Of a stretch of DNA of 13,208 bases, positions 1 through 8,007 are shown piece by piece. The position numbers and the translations under genes were made by a program. The stretch spans positions 1 through 13,208 of the forward strand of contig JBELLC010000087.1 in the NCBI GenBank assembly GCA_042088965.1. The letters run 5' to 3'. Under the pieces are notes generated by a model, which worked only from the letters and a program-made list of their open reading frames with translations, searched no databases and was not told the DNA's origin. The stretch comes from TMED26 sp042088965. GTDB taxonomy: Bacteria; Pseudomonadota; Alphaproteobacteria; Thalassobaculales; Thalassobaculaceae. How positions within the stretch are numbered: the stretch's first letter is position 1; each line of letters begins with the position of its first letter.

Positions 1-58
1 CGGCGCGGCGGAAGTGCGGGCCAAACTTGGGCTGACCAAGCGGCCACCTCGATCGTAA
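1..58 (+). CDS. C-terminal end of a probable beta-keto acid cleavage enzyme (3-dehydrocarnitine cleavage), cut by the window edge
   Basis: The frame that starts at base 2 reads to a TAA at 56-58 and ends AAEVRAKLGLTKRPPRS. A tail with an Ala/Glu-rich helix followed by LGL is typical of the BKACE (DUF849) family, whose members end in forms such as PAEAR-x-LGL. In known carnitine clusters a BKACE gene sits beside carnitine dehydrogenase and converts 3-dehydrocarnitine plus acetyl-CoA into betainyl-CoA and acetoacetate, exactly the step missing between the two halves of the next gene. The stop lies 80 bp before that gene. Only 18 residues are visible, so the family call rests mostly on context. 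Confidence 0.5.
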   Translation, partial: GAAEVRAKLGLTKRPPRS

Positions 59-138
59 TCGCAATCCAGCGAGGGGACTGGCGCTGTCGGCAAAAACGAC
101 CGGCCAGCGTATCGGGTTGATGCAGAAGGGTATAAACA

Positions 139-1551
139 ATGAAAACAGCGGCAATCATTGGCGGCGGCGTAATTGGCGGTGGCTGGCTTGCCCGGTTCCT
201 GCTCAATGGGTGGGACGTCCGCCTATTTGACCCAGACCCTGAGTGTGTCCGAAAGATTGAGGCGGTTTTGGTCAATGCCCGCCGCGCGTTGCCAATGTTG
301 TATGATTTTGCCTTGCCTGATGAAGGCCGCCTGACCATTTGCGCGACGCTCGCCGAGGCCGTCATGGGTGCCGAGTGGATTCAGGAAAGTGTCCCAGAGC
401 GCCGAGATATCAAACATCTGACTTTTACAGAAATTCAAGCACACTGCGACCATCACGCCATTATCGGCTCATCAACCTCGGGCTTTAAACCCTCTGAATT
501 GCAGCAAGGATCTGTAAATCCACAGCAAATTATCGTCACCCATCCGTTCAACCCTGTTTATCTTTTACCGTTGGTCGAAGTGGTACCATCGCCTGTTAAC
601 TCAGAGACGCTGATCACCCGCGCACAGGAATTGTTGCGCTCTGTCGGCTTTTATCCGCTGCGGGTACGCAAAGAAATCGACGCGCATATTGCCGACCGCC
701 TCCTTGAAGCCGTGTGGCGGGAGGGGCTATGGCTGATCAAAGATGGCATCGCCACAACAACTGAAATTGACGACGCTATCCGGTATGGCTTTGGCCTGCG
801 ATGGGCGCAAATGGGGTTGTTTGAAACCTACCGTATCGCTGGCGGCGAAGCGGGCATGGCACATTTCATCGCGCAGTTCGGTCCCTGCCTGAAATGGCCG
901 TGGACCAAATTGATGGATGTTCCAGAGTTAACAACAGACTTAACGGCCGAAATTGCCGCGCAGTCAGATGCGCAATCAGGTGACAAATCAATCCGCGCGC
1001 TAGAGCAATTGCGCGATAATAATCTGATCGTGATGATGCGCGCGCTAAAACAACAAAACAGTGCCGCTGGTGCCTTGCTCAACGCACATGAGGCAAGCTT
1101 GCGGCCGGTGCTTGCGGCATCTGGACCGTTGGTGACGGTGCGCCGCCATGTTCCCGTCGATTGGACCGACTATAATGGCCATATGAACGAGGGGCGCTAT
1201 GGACAGGTATTTTCTGATGCCGCCGACGCTGTCATGGTTCATGTCGGCGCAGACGCCGCCTATATCGAGGCCGGACAAAGTTATTTTACCGTCGAGACAA
1301 ACGTCAAATATCTACACGAAACCCATGCGGGAACAGCCATCGAAGTCCATAGTAAGGTGACCGTTGGGGCCGGAAAAAAGCTGGGACTTTTCCATGAAAT
1401 GCGGACCCCCACCGGCACACTTTTGGCAACCTGCGATCAACTGCTGATCCACGTCGATCTTGAAACCCGGCGCGCCAGCCTGCCATCCGATGCCGTGCAG
1501 AAAAAGGTTGCGGCCCTTGCAACAGCATTTGCAGCAGGAGAAAGGCCATGA
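139..1551 (+). CDS. lcdH: L-carnitine 3-dehydrogenase fused to betainyl-CoA thioesterase
   Basis: A 470-residue bifunctional enzyme. Residues 1 to about 320 are a 3-hydroxyacyl-CoA-dehydrogenase-type NAD enzyme: Rossmann loop GGGVIGGG at 8-15, Asp31 at the end of the second strand (NAD preference), the SSTSGF loop near 111, and the HPFNP motif with His135 twelve residues before Glu147, the usual catalytic dyad spacing. Residues about 332-450 are a hotdog thioesterase of the 4-hydroxybenzoyl-CoA type with the DWTDYNGHMN motif at 341-350 (Asp344 the likely catalytic acid). Family knowledge: this fusion oxidises L-carnitine to 3-dehydrocarnitine and hydrolyses betainyl-CoA to glycine betaine, flanking the BKACE step. 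The start at 139 has an AGAAGG-like ribosome site about 10 bases upstream. The stop overlaps the next gene by 4 bp (ATGA). Cytosolic. Confidence 0.9.
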   Translation: MKTAAIIGGGVIGGGWLARFLLNGWDVRLFDPDPECVRKIEAVLVNARRALPMLYDFALPDEGRLTICATLAEAVMGAEWIQESVPERRDIKHLTFTEIQAHCDHHAIIGSSTSGFKPSELQQGSVNPQQIIVTHPFNPVYLLPLVEVVPSPVNSETLITRAQELLRSVGFYPLRVRKEIDAHIADRLLEAVWREGLWLIKDGIATTTEIDDAIRYGFGLRWAQMGLFETYRIAGGEAGMAHFIAQFGPCLKWPWTKLMDVPELTTDLTAEIAAQSDAQSGDKSIRALEQLRDNNLIVMMRALKQQNSAAGALLNAHEASLRPVLAASGPLVTVRRHVPVDWTDYNGHMNEGRYGQVFSDAADAVMVHVGADAAYIEAGQSYFTVETNVKYLHETHAGTAIEVHSKVTVGAGKKLGLFHEMRTPTGTLLATCDQLLIHVDLETRRASLPSDAVQKKVAALATAFAAGERP

Positions 1552-2708
1552 ATTTTGGACTGACCGCAGAACAAGATATGATTGTCTCAACAGTCCGCAG
1601 CTTTGTCGAAAACGAGATTTACCCCCATGAAAATCTGGTCGAGCGCCATGGTGTGGTCCCAGTCGAAATTGCACATGACATCAAACGCAAGACCTTGGAA
1701 TTAGGTTTCTACGCTTGTAATTTCCCCGAAGAGGTAGGCGGTGCAGGTCTTAGCCATCTGGATTTTGCGCTGGTTGAACGCGAGTTGGGTCGCGGCTCAA
1801 TGGCCCTTAATCATTTTTTTGGGCGCCCGCAAAACATCCTCATGGCGTGTCAAGGCGACCAGCGCGAGCGCTATCTGCTGCCTGCGGTGCGCGGCGAGAA
1901 GATGGACGCCCTGGCCATGACCGAGCCTGAAGCAGGATCGGATGTGCGCAGCATGAAATGCACGGCGGTGCGCTCTGGCGGTGATTGGGTGGTCAATGGC
2001 ACCAAACACTTTATTTCCGGCGCTGATCACGCTGATTTTGTGATTGTGTTTATCGCAACAGGCGTCGATGACACACCGCACGGCCCCAAAAAGCGCTTAA
2101 CCGCATTTTTGGTCGATCGCGGCACGCCTGGCTTTGAAATCCGCGACGGCTACCGTTCGGTGAGCCACCGTGGTTATAAAAACTGCATCTTGGACTTTGA
2201 TGATTGCCGCCTTGCCAATGCGCAAGTTCTGGGGGAAGTCGACGGCGGTTTTGCGGTCATGAATGCGTGGCTCTATGCCACCCGAATTACGGTGGCGGCG
2301 ATGAGCGTCGGGCGGGCCCGGCGCTGTTTTGATTATGCGCTGCATCACGCCGCCGACCGCCAGCAATTTGGGCAACCGATTGGCAAATTTCAGGGAGTCT
2401 CGTTTCAACTTGCCGATATGATTACCGAAATTGATGCTGCCGATTGGCTGACCCTGTCAGCGGCGTGGCGACTTGACCAAAACCTGTCCGCAAACCGCGA
2501 AATTGCGAGCGCCAAGCTCTATGCAACTGAAATGCTGGCGCGGGTCACCGATGCCAGCCTGCAGGTGTTTGGCGGCATGGGCTTAATGGATGATTTACCC
2601 ATTGAACGGTTTTGGCGCGATGCGCGGGTTGAGCGGATTTGGGACGGCACCAGCGAGATCCAGCGCCATATCATTTCTCGTGACCTGCTCCGAGCACGCG
2701 GAGCCTAA
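1548..2708 (+). CDS. Acyl-CoA dehydrogenase, CaiA-like (probable gamma-butyrobetainyl-CoA dehydrogenase)
   Basis: 386 residues, normal length for a flavin acyl-CoA dehydrogenase, with all three domains: N-terminal helices, the FAD/substrate loop MTEPEAGSD at 124-132 with NGTKHFISG at 150-158, and the C-terminal helical domain with QVFGGMG at 339-345 and RDARVERIWDGTSEIQR at 357-373. It should introduce the 2,3 double bond into gamma-butyrobetainyl-CoA and pass electrons to ETF. Substrate is inferred from its position between carnitine dehydrogenase and CaiD; sequence alone would allow other short-chain acyl-CoAs. Oddity: the position normally filled by the catalytic Glu of the (Y)EGT motif is Asp366. 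The start overlaps the preceding stop (ATGA) and is served by an AGGAG-type site. Confidence 0.85.
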   Translation: MNFGLTAEQDMIVSTVRSFVENEIYPHENLVERHGVVPVEIAHDIKRKTLELGFYACNFPEEVGGAGLSHLDFALVERELGRGSMALNHFFGRPQNILMACQGDQRERYLLPAVRGEKMDALAMTEPEAGSDVRSMKCTAVRSGGDWVVNGTKHFISGADHADFVIVFIATGVDDTPHGPKKRLTAFLVDRGTPGFEIRDGYRSVSHRGYKNCILDFDDCRLANAQVLGEVDGGFAVMNAWLYATRITVAAMSVGRARRCFDYALHHAADRQQFGQPIGKFQGVSFQLADMITEIDAADWLTLSAAWRLDQNLSANREIASAKLYATEMLARVTDASLQVFGGMGLMDDLPIERFWRDARVERIWDGTSEIQRHIISRDLLRARGA

Positions 2709-2711
2709 GCG

Positions 2712-4787
2712 ATGCGTGATCTGTCACGCCTGCTGCAACCGGCCAGCATTGCGGTCATTGGCGGCGGTGTGTGGTGCGAAAATGTTGTCCAGCAATGCCG
2801 TGCCATTGGCTTTCGGGGCAGCATTTGGCCGGTACATCCTCAGCGTTCGGAAATTGCCGGCTTGCCCGTATTTCAGTCGCTTTCAGCGCTGCCGTCGGCG
2901 CCTGATGCGGCCTTTATTGGCGTCAATCGCACCCTGACGGTACAAATGGTGGCAGACTTGGCCGAGATGGGGGCGGGCGGGGCAACCTGTTTTGCCTCAG
3001 GATTCCGCGAGGCCCAGCTTGAAAGCCAAGACGGCGCAGATTTACAAGATCAATTGCGGGCCGTGGCCAAAGATATGTCGGTGCTGGGGCCAAACTGCTA
3101 CGGGTTTATCAATTACCTCGATGGCGTCGCACTGTGGCCCGATCAACATGGCGGCCTGCGGGTTGACAGCGGGGCGGCGATCGTGACCCAAAGTTCCAAT
3201 GTCGCGATTAACCTGACGATGCAGCATCGGTCGGTGCCGCTCGCCTATGTGGTCACAGTTGGCAATCAGGCCCAAACAGGTTTTGCCGAGATCGGCCAAG
3301 CCCTGCTGGTGGACCCTCGGGTTTCTTGCCTTGGGCTTTATATTGAAGGGATCGGCGATCTGCGCGCCTTTGAAGCGCTGGCGGTACATGCGCGGCGCAT
3401 GGGAAAGTCGATTGTCGCGCTGAAAACCGGGCACTCGCCGCAAGCGCGCGCTGGCGCGATCTCACATACGGCCTCTTTGACAGGCAGTGGGGCGGGTGCG
3501 CGCGCACTGTTCGCGCGGCTCGGCATCGCAGAAGTCACGGGGCTGGAGACATTTTTGGAAACCCTGAAGCTGCTGCATGTGACAGGTGCCCTGCCCTCAC
3601 GGCGAATTGCATCGCTGTCATGTTCTGGCGGTGAAGCCAGCTTGATGGCAGATAGTGCGCTGGAGTTAAACCTCGAATTTCCGCCCTTATCGCCCCCTCA
3701 AAAAGACGCTTTACGCGCAGCATTGGGCCCGATGGTGGCGCTGGCCAACCCGCTTGATTACCATACCTATATTTGGGGTGATGTGGCGGCGATGACAGCC
3801 ACATTTTCAGCGTTAATGGGCGGCGATCTGGCACTAAGCTGCATTGTGGTGGATTTCCCGCGGTCGGACCGATGTGATCCAGCAGCGTGGCAAACCGTGA
3901 TCACGGCAGCGGTTGCCGCCAAGGCGCAAACGGGCGGGCGGCTGGCCTTGGTCTCGAGCCTGCCCGAAACGATGCCTGAAACTGTTGCGGAAAATTTGAT
4001 TGCAGCGGGCATCGTGCCTCTTTGCGGCATCGAAAGCGCGTTGAAGGCGATTGAAATTGCCGCAGATATTGGCGTCGCACCACCCTCCTCGCCGCAACCG
4101 GTCCTTTTGCCTGGACCCGAGCACGTCGCAACGCAAGCGGGTTGCCATCACCTATTGACCGAGCAGGCCGCCAAGGCGCGCCTGCAAGCCCATGGTGTGC
4201 CCGTGCCTGAAGGGCGGTTCTGTGCAACCGTAGAAATAGCCAAGAAAACCGCCGAAATACTCGGCTTTCCGCTGGTTCTAAAGGGCCTGGGACATGCGCA
4301 TAAATCCGAGGCCGGGGCGGTGCGGTTAAATTTGCGCTCACCCGACGCTGTCGCAGAGGCCGCCGCCGTCATGAACAGTGACGGCTTTCTCCTTGAAAAA
4401 ATGGTCACCGATGGGATGGCTGAGATCGTGGTCTCAGTACTGCGCGATCCAGCACATGGATTCGTGTTAAGCCTCGGTGCGGGCGGCGTCATGACGGAAA
4501 TCTTATCAGATGTGGCAACACGGATTTTACCAGTAACGCCGCAGGACATTCGCGCGGCATTGGCGCAATTACGACTTTATCCCGTATTGTGTGGATATCG
4601 CGGCAGCCCCGGTATCAATATCGACGCTGTCATCAAAACCGTTATGAGCGTGCAAGATTTCGTCCGAGAAACCGCCGCCATACTCGAAGAAGTTGAAATC
4701 AACCCCCTGATCTGCGGCCCTGATCAGGCGGTTGCCGTTGACGCCCTTATCACAGTGAGAGTGAGCCATGACCGATACAGTGATTAA
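2712..4787 (+). CDS. NDP-forming acyl-CoA ligase (acetyl-CoA synthetase alpha-beta fusion type), probable betaine/carnitine-CoA ligase
   Basis: A 691-residue ADP-forming acyl-CoA synthetase. Residues 8-140 form the CoA-binding Rossmann domain (AVIGGG at 14-19, GPNCYGF at 126-132). Residues about 150-450 are the succinyl-CoA-synthetase-like domains, with His252 in ISHTASLTG as the expected phosphohistidine. Residues about 482-688 are the ATP-grasp domain (LLEKM at 560-564, GAGGVMTEI at 589-597, VEINPL at 661-666). It makes a CoA thioester from a free acid, CoA and ATP. In this operon the natural substrates would be gamma-butyrobetaine, crotonobetaine or carnitine, so it would replace the AMP-forming CaiC and the CaiB transferase of enterobacteria; that substrate is inference. 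It starts 3 bp after the dehydrogenase stop with a GGAG site 9 bases upstream, and overlaps caiD by 20 bp. Confidence 0.85.
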   Translation: MRDLSRLLQPASIAVIGGGVWCENVVQQCRAIGFRGSIWPVHPQRSEIAGLPVFQSLSALPSAPDAAFIGVNRTLTVQMVADLAEMGAGGATCFASGFREAQLESQDGADLQDQLRAVAKDMSVLGPNCYGFINYLDGVALWPDQHGGLRVDSGAAIVTQSSNVAINLTMQHRSVPLAYVVTVGNQAQTGFAEIGQALLVDPRVSCLGLYIEGIGDLRAFEALAVHARRMGKSIVALKTGHSPQARAGAISHTASLTGSGAGARALFARLGIAEVTGLETFLETLKLLHVTGALPSRRIASLSCSGGEASLMADSALELNLEFPPLSPPQKDALRAALGPMVALANPLDYHTYIWGDVAAMTATFSALMGGDLALSCIVVDFPRSDRCDPAAWQTVITAAVAAKAQTGGRLALVSSLPETMPETVAENLIAAGIVPLCGIESALKAIEIAADIGVAPPSSPQPVLLPGPEHVATQAGCHHLLTEQAAKARLQAHGVPVPEGRFCATVEIAKKTAEILGFPLVLKGLGHAHKSEAGAVRLNLRSPDAVAEAAAVMNSDGFLLEKMVTDGMAEIVVSVLRDPAHGFVLSLGAGGVMTEILSDVATRILPVTPQDIRAALAQLRLYPVLCGYRGSPGINIDAVIKTVMSVQDFVRETAAILEEVEINPLICGPDQAVAVDALITVRVSHDRYSD

Positions 4788-5553
4788 AACAACACGTCGT
4801 GATGCGGTTTTTGAGGTCACGTTGGACCGCCCAAAAGCCAATGCCATCGATTTAAAAACCAGCCGAGTCATGGGACAAGTGTTTAAAGAGTTTCGCGATG
4901 ACCCAACCTTGCGGGTGGCCATACTCACAGCGCATGGCGACAGGTTTTTCTGTCCTGGCTGGGACCTTAAAGCGGCGGCTGACGGCGATGCTGTGGACGG
5001 CGATTACGGCGTTGGCGGCTTTGGTGGGTTGCAGGCATTACGGGGCATGAACAAGCCAATAATCGCGGCTGTTAATGGCATTTGCTGCGGTGGTGGCTTA
5101 GAGTTAGCGCTGTCATGCGATATGATCTTGGCCGCAGAACACGCAACATTTGCCCTGCCTGAAATTCGCTCAGGCACGGTCGCCGATGCGGCCAGTTTGA
5201 AACTGCCCAAGCGGATCCCCTATCACATCGCCATGGAAATGCTGATGACCGGGCGTTGGATGCAGGCAGAGGAAGCTGCCCGCTGGGGATTAATTAACCA
5301 CATACATCCTGCCGAAAAATTGATGGTGGAGGCGCGCGCCTTAGCCGATTTACTGGCGTCAGGACCGCCCTTAGTCTATGCCGCCATAAAAGAAATCGTG
5401 CGCGAAGCCGAGGCGCTGAAATTTCAGGATGCATTGAACCGGATCACTCAAAGCCAATTTGAAACCGTGGATATTTTGTATAATTCCGAAGACCAATTAG
5501 AGGGGGCCCGGGCCTTTACAGAAAAACGCGACCCAGTTTGGAAAGGCCGCTAA
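4768..5553 (+). CDS. caiD: Crotonobetainyl-CoA hydratase (carnitinyl-CoA dehydratase)
   Basis: A 261-residue crotonase-fold enzyme with very close resemblance to E. coli CaiD (same length as I recall it): LDRPKANAID near the N terminus, FF-x-x-GWDLKAAA at 60-70, the oxyanion loop AAVNG followed by GGG-x-ELAL at 108-115, FALPE at 128-132, and the family signature EKRDPVWKGR as the last ten residues. Glu112 and Glu132 match the two acidic residues that CaiD-type hydratases use. It hydrates crotonobetainyl-CoA to L-carnitinyl-CoA, reversibly, in the cytosol. Here it works between the acyl-CoA dehydrogenase and the carnitine dehydrogenase. The ATG at 4768 lies inside the end of the ligase gene, so translation is probably coupled; it is the last gene of the operon. 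Confidence 0.93.
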   Translation: MTDTVIKTTRRDAVFEVTLDRPKANAIDLKTSRVMGQVFKEFRDDPTLRVAILTAHGDRFFCPGWDLKAAADGDAVDGDYGVGGFGGLQALRGMNKPIIAAVNGICCGGGLELALSCDMILAAEHATFALPEIRSGTVADAASLKLPKRIPYHIAMEMLMTGRWMQAEEAARWGLINHIHPAEKLMVEARALADLLASGPPLVYAAIKEIVREAEALKFQDALNRITQSQFETVDILYNSEDQLEGARAFTEKRDPVWKGR

Positions 5554-5655
5554 ACCGCGGCAGCAGATACGGAAAATCCGCGCCAAAAACCCTCAGGGCA
5601 CAGCGTATTTCTGCCTGCCAGCTTTTGGCGATCAAATTCTGTGCCATTGGAGGCC

Positions 5656-5693
5656 TGTTTAAAGTAAGCAGCGCCGTCAAGACGTGTTAAACA
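5656..5693. repeat. Short inverted repeat in the caiD-helicase intergenic region
   Basis: The arms TGTTTAA (5656-5662) and TTAAACA (5687-5693) are perfect inverted copies with a 24-base spacer, about 70 bp before the helicase start. Nothing else stands out in the 208 bp between the two genes: no tRNA-like fold and no hairpin followed by a T run. It could be an operator or chance. Confidence 0.2.
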
Positions 5694-5761
5694 AGGTGTC
5701 CATTTGGCAGGATCGCGGCAGCGTCAGCATCCGTATCCTGTCTCTGATATTTTTATAAGTC

Positions 5762-7621
5762 ATGTTGAGCGAATTCAAAATGCGTCCCAGACTTCTGAGA
5801 AATTGGCAGCAAAAACTGATCGATCGTTACCCGGCGATCATCAAACAACATAACCGCTTTATCCTGAAAGCACCGACCGGTGCGGGCAAGACAGTACTCG
5901 CCAGCGAGATCGTGGAGCGGTTCTATAATGGTAAAAAAGTCATCGTCTTGTGCCATCGCCTGGTCCTACTTGAACAGCTGGAAAAAGCGCTTGCCGAAAA
6001 ACACACTGTCCACAAATTGACCGCGTCCGACACTGGCCCCGCATTCGATGGCTATGACGTTTTGCTGTCAACAAATATGCGCGCCAAAGATGTGTTGGCA
6101 GATGCCTTGCCGAAGGCTGATCTGATTATCATTGATGAAGCGCACAGGGTGTCACCCAATGGCACCGGCTATAAACGGATCCTTGATTTTCTCAAAGACC
6201 ACGGTAAGTCCGAGGTTCAACTTGTCGGGCTAACAGCCTCGCCTGAACGCCGCACCGGCGATCAACGTGATCAGCTCAATCTTGCCTTCGATGCGATCGT
6301 CGATTGCGCCAATATCGAAGACTTAATCGCCGAAGGTATTTTAGTCCAGCCCGTCTACCGGCCACATTTCGTCCATGACCTGGAACTCGATAATATCGAC
6401 ATCAGTTCGGGCGATTACCCGGTTGCAAAACTTGCCCCCGCGATCATCAAGTCATCGATGATCGACTATGCGATTTGGAGCTATAACGAAGAGCGCGTGA
6501 AGTTGGACCAGCAACCAATCTCCGCATGGTTTTGTGCTGATATCAGTGTCGCTGAGGAAACCCTAAAACGTATCCAGGGGCTCGATATTAACGCCGCCAT
6601 TGTGACAGCCGGGACGCCAATTAAAGAGAGGATGAAGCTGCTCGGCCAGCACGCCCAGGGGGAGATTGAAGCGATGGTATCGGTAGGCGTTTTGGCAGAG
6701 GGCTGGGACAACCCATATTGCAATATCATCGTGCACCTTCGACCGACTTTATCGAAAGTTCTCTGGGGCCAATCGGTTGGTCGTGGATTGCGATCCGCGC
6801 CAGGCAAGGACAAATGCATCGTCATCGATGTCAGCTCCAACTGGAGCACGTTTGGCCCTGTGGAGAAACTGGAATGGCGACTTTGGAGCCACCCACGCTC
6901 TTATATGAAATACATGAACCGCTTCAATTGGATCGGCCAGCAGCAAGACGGTGAGGACAGTGGGGACGTCTATCTGCTGTGCAAAAATGAATTGCCGAAT
7001 AGAACCCGATGCTCGCATATCTATCAAAAGAATGCCTATGCCGACGATACTTGCCCCGTCTGTGGCACATATGCCGCCGTCGATATCTATAAAGATCGCA
7101 AGCTTGACAGTTCGTTAAATGAGAACAGCTTGCACCGCTTATTTTTCGAGCGTGTGCCAAAGGTCTATGAAGAGATGAACACGTCAATTTGGCCCAGTTT
7201 AGGCGGTACCGCATGGCGAGGCGCAAATGCACAAGAGCATGTGTTTCTGGCATTTTGCATGGCCTTTGCCGAGGTCTCTGCCGCGCCAACAAAATCGGAG
7301 TCTGAATACTGGGACATTGCCTTGGCCACAGAGGCTCGCATCCGTGGGTATTTGGTAGACAACAGCATCCAGATTAACAAACAACCTGAATTCGAGCTTT
7401 CACTGATCGCTGATGGTATGCTGGCCGGTCGCAAAATTCGCAGCTTGCAGGCCAATTATGGCATCTCACTCTGTGGTCCCGTATTCGAGACTCACAGCCG
7501 CTTGGAAAACGACCGGAAATACCAAAAGGCCGTCAAAATTGCCGAGAGATTAGCGATACTCGGCTGCTCGTCACGCGATAACCTGCCATATTTCAATGCC
7601 GCCGATCATCGTCAGTCGTAA
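5762..7621 (+). CDS. RadD-like superfamily 2 DNA helicase (DEAH box) with four-cysteine zinc-type site
   Basis: 619 residues. Helicase core motifs in order: Walker A APTGAGKT at 37-44 (Lys43), LIIIDEAH at 121-128, GLTASPERR at 156-164, motif V GVLAEGWDNP at 309-318, and motif VI QSVGRGLRS at 337-345. After the core come Cys407, Cys417, Cys431 and Cys434 (spacing 9, 13, 2), a likely zinc site as in RadD/YejH-type repair helicases, then about 180 residues I do not recognise. It is predicted to act on damaged or branched DNA using ATP; the related Res subunit of type III restriction enzymes is an alternative, but no methylase lies beside it. The start at 5762 has only a weak ribosome site; ATG at 5780 (Met7) is possible. 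Its first 208 bp of upstream DNA make it a separate transcription unit from caiD. Confidence 0.8.
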   Translation: MLSEFKMRPRLLRNWQQKLIDRYPAIIKQHNRFILKAPTGAGKTVLASEIVERFYNGKKVIVLCHRLVLLEQLEKALAEKHTVHKLTASDTGPAFDGYDVLLSTNMRAKDVLADALPKADLIIIDEAHRVSPNGTGYKRILDFLKDHGKSEVQLVGLTASPERRTGDQRDQLNLAFDAIVDCANIEDLIAEGILVQPVYRPHFVHDLELDNIDISSGDYPVAKLAPAIIKSSMIDYAIWSYNEERVKLDQQPISAWFCADISVAEETLKRIQGLDINAAIVTAGTPIKERMKLLGQHAQGEIEAMVSVGVLAEGWDNPYCNIIVHLRPTLSKVLWGQSVGRGLRSAPGKDKCIVIDVSSNWSTFGPVEKLEWRLWSHPRSYMKYMNRFNWIGQQQDGEDSGDVYLLCKNELPNRTRCSHIYQKNAYADDTCPVCGTYAAVDIYKDRKLDSSLNENSLHRLFFERVPKVYEEMNTSIWPSLGGTAWRGANAQEHVFLAFCMAFAEVSAAPTKSESEYWDIALATEARIRGYLVDNSIQINKQPEFELSLIADGMLAGRKIRSLQANYGISLCGPVFETHSRLENDRKYQKAVKIAERLAILGCSSRDNLPYFNAADHRQS

Positions 7622-7697
7622 CGCCACGACGCAGAATCGTTTTGCTGTCAAAACCGCCCCTGCGGATCGAACAGACTCTGCCTCCAGCGTTACCTAT

Positions 7698-7823
7698 ATG
7701 TTGGCGTCTCAGATCGAAACCTATGTTACGCTATGGGACGCGGAAACAGCAGGTTATGCTGTGCCCGTTAACTTTCTGTTACAGCCTGAAAGTATTGCCG
7801 CGTTAATCCAGGCCTCAGGCGCG
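7698..7823 (+). CDS. Possible gene of unknown function, truncated by the assembly gap
   Basis: An ATG at 7698 opens a frame that stays open for 42 codons up to the N run. It begins MLASQIETYVTLWDAETAGY and continues with a mixed, protein-like composition and ordinary codons. The frame extends back to 7596 inside the helicase end, so a longer start is possible. No clear ribosome site precedes 7698, and I recognise no family. The frame remains open on the other side of the gap only if the gap length preserves phase, which is unknown, so the far side should not be joined to it. Confidence 0.25.
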
Positions 7824-7923
7824 NNNNNNNNNNNNNNNNNNNNNNNNNNNNNNNNNNNNNNNNNNNNNNNNNNNNNNNNNNNNNNNNNNNNNNNNNNNNN
7901 NNNNNNNNNNNNNNNNNNNNNNN
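7824..7923. other. Assembly gap (100 N)
   Basis: Exactly 100 consecutive N, the conventional placeholder for a scaffold join of unknown length. The two sides need not be 100 bp apart, and any reading frame that spans it is an artefact. The helicase-to-SOUL linkage depends on the scaffolding being right. Confidence 0.97.
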
Positions 7924-7994
7924 GCAATGCCATAGCCGCACAGCCAAATCACCATCTGATCTTTGGGGCGCCTCAGGGGGGCAGACTTGTTTAC

Positions 7995-7999
7995 GAGGA
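7995..7999 (+). promoter_or_regulatory. Ribosome binding site that sets the SOUL-protein start
   Basis: GAGGA lies 8 bases before the ATG at 8008. It decides for this start over the in-frame TTG at 7963, which would add 15 charged residues in front of a hydrophobic anchor. Confidence 0.7.
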
Positions 8000-8007
8000 A
8001 AAAGATC

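Noticed and set aside
3042..3538. Several long minus-strand frames opposite the ligase gene
   Set aside because: They are antisense shadows with Arg/Pro/Ala-rich composition and no motifs, inside a clear gene.
5546..5561. Hairpin GCCGC/GCGGC across the caiD stop codon as operon terminator
   Set aside because: Only 5 bp of stem, no T run after it, and it contains the last codons of caiD.
5762..7621. Type III restriction enzyme Res subunit
   Set aside because: Length is well below typical Res proteins, no methylase is adjacent, and the four-cysteine site fits RadD-like helicases better.
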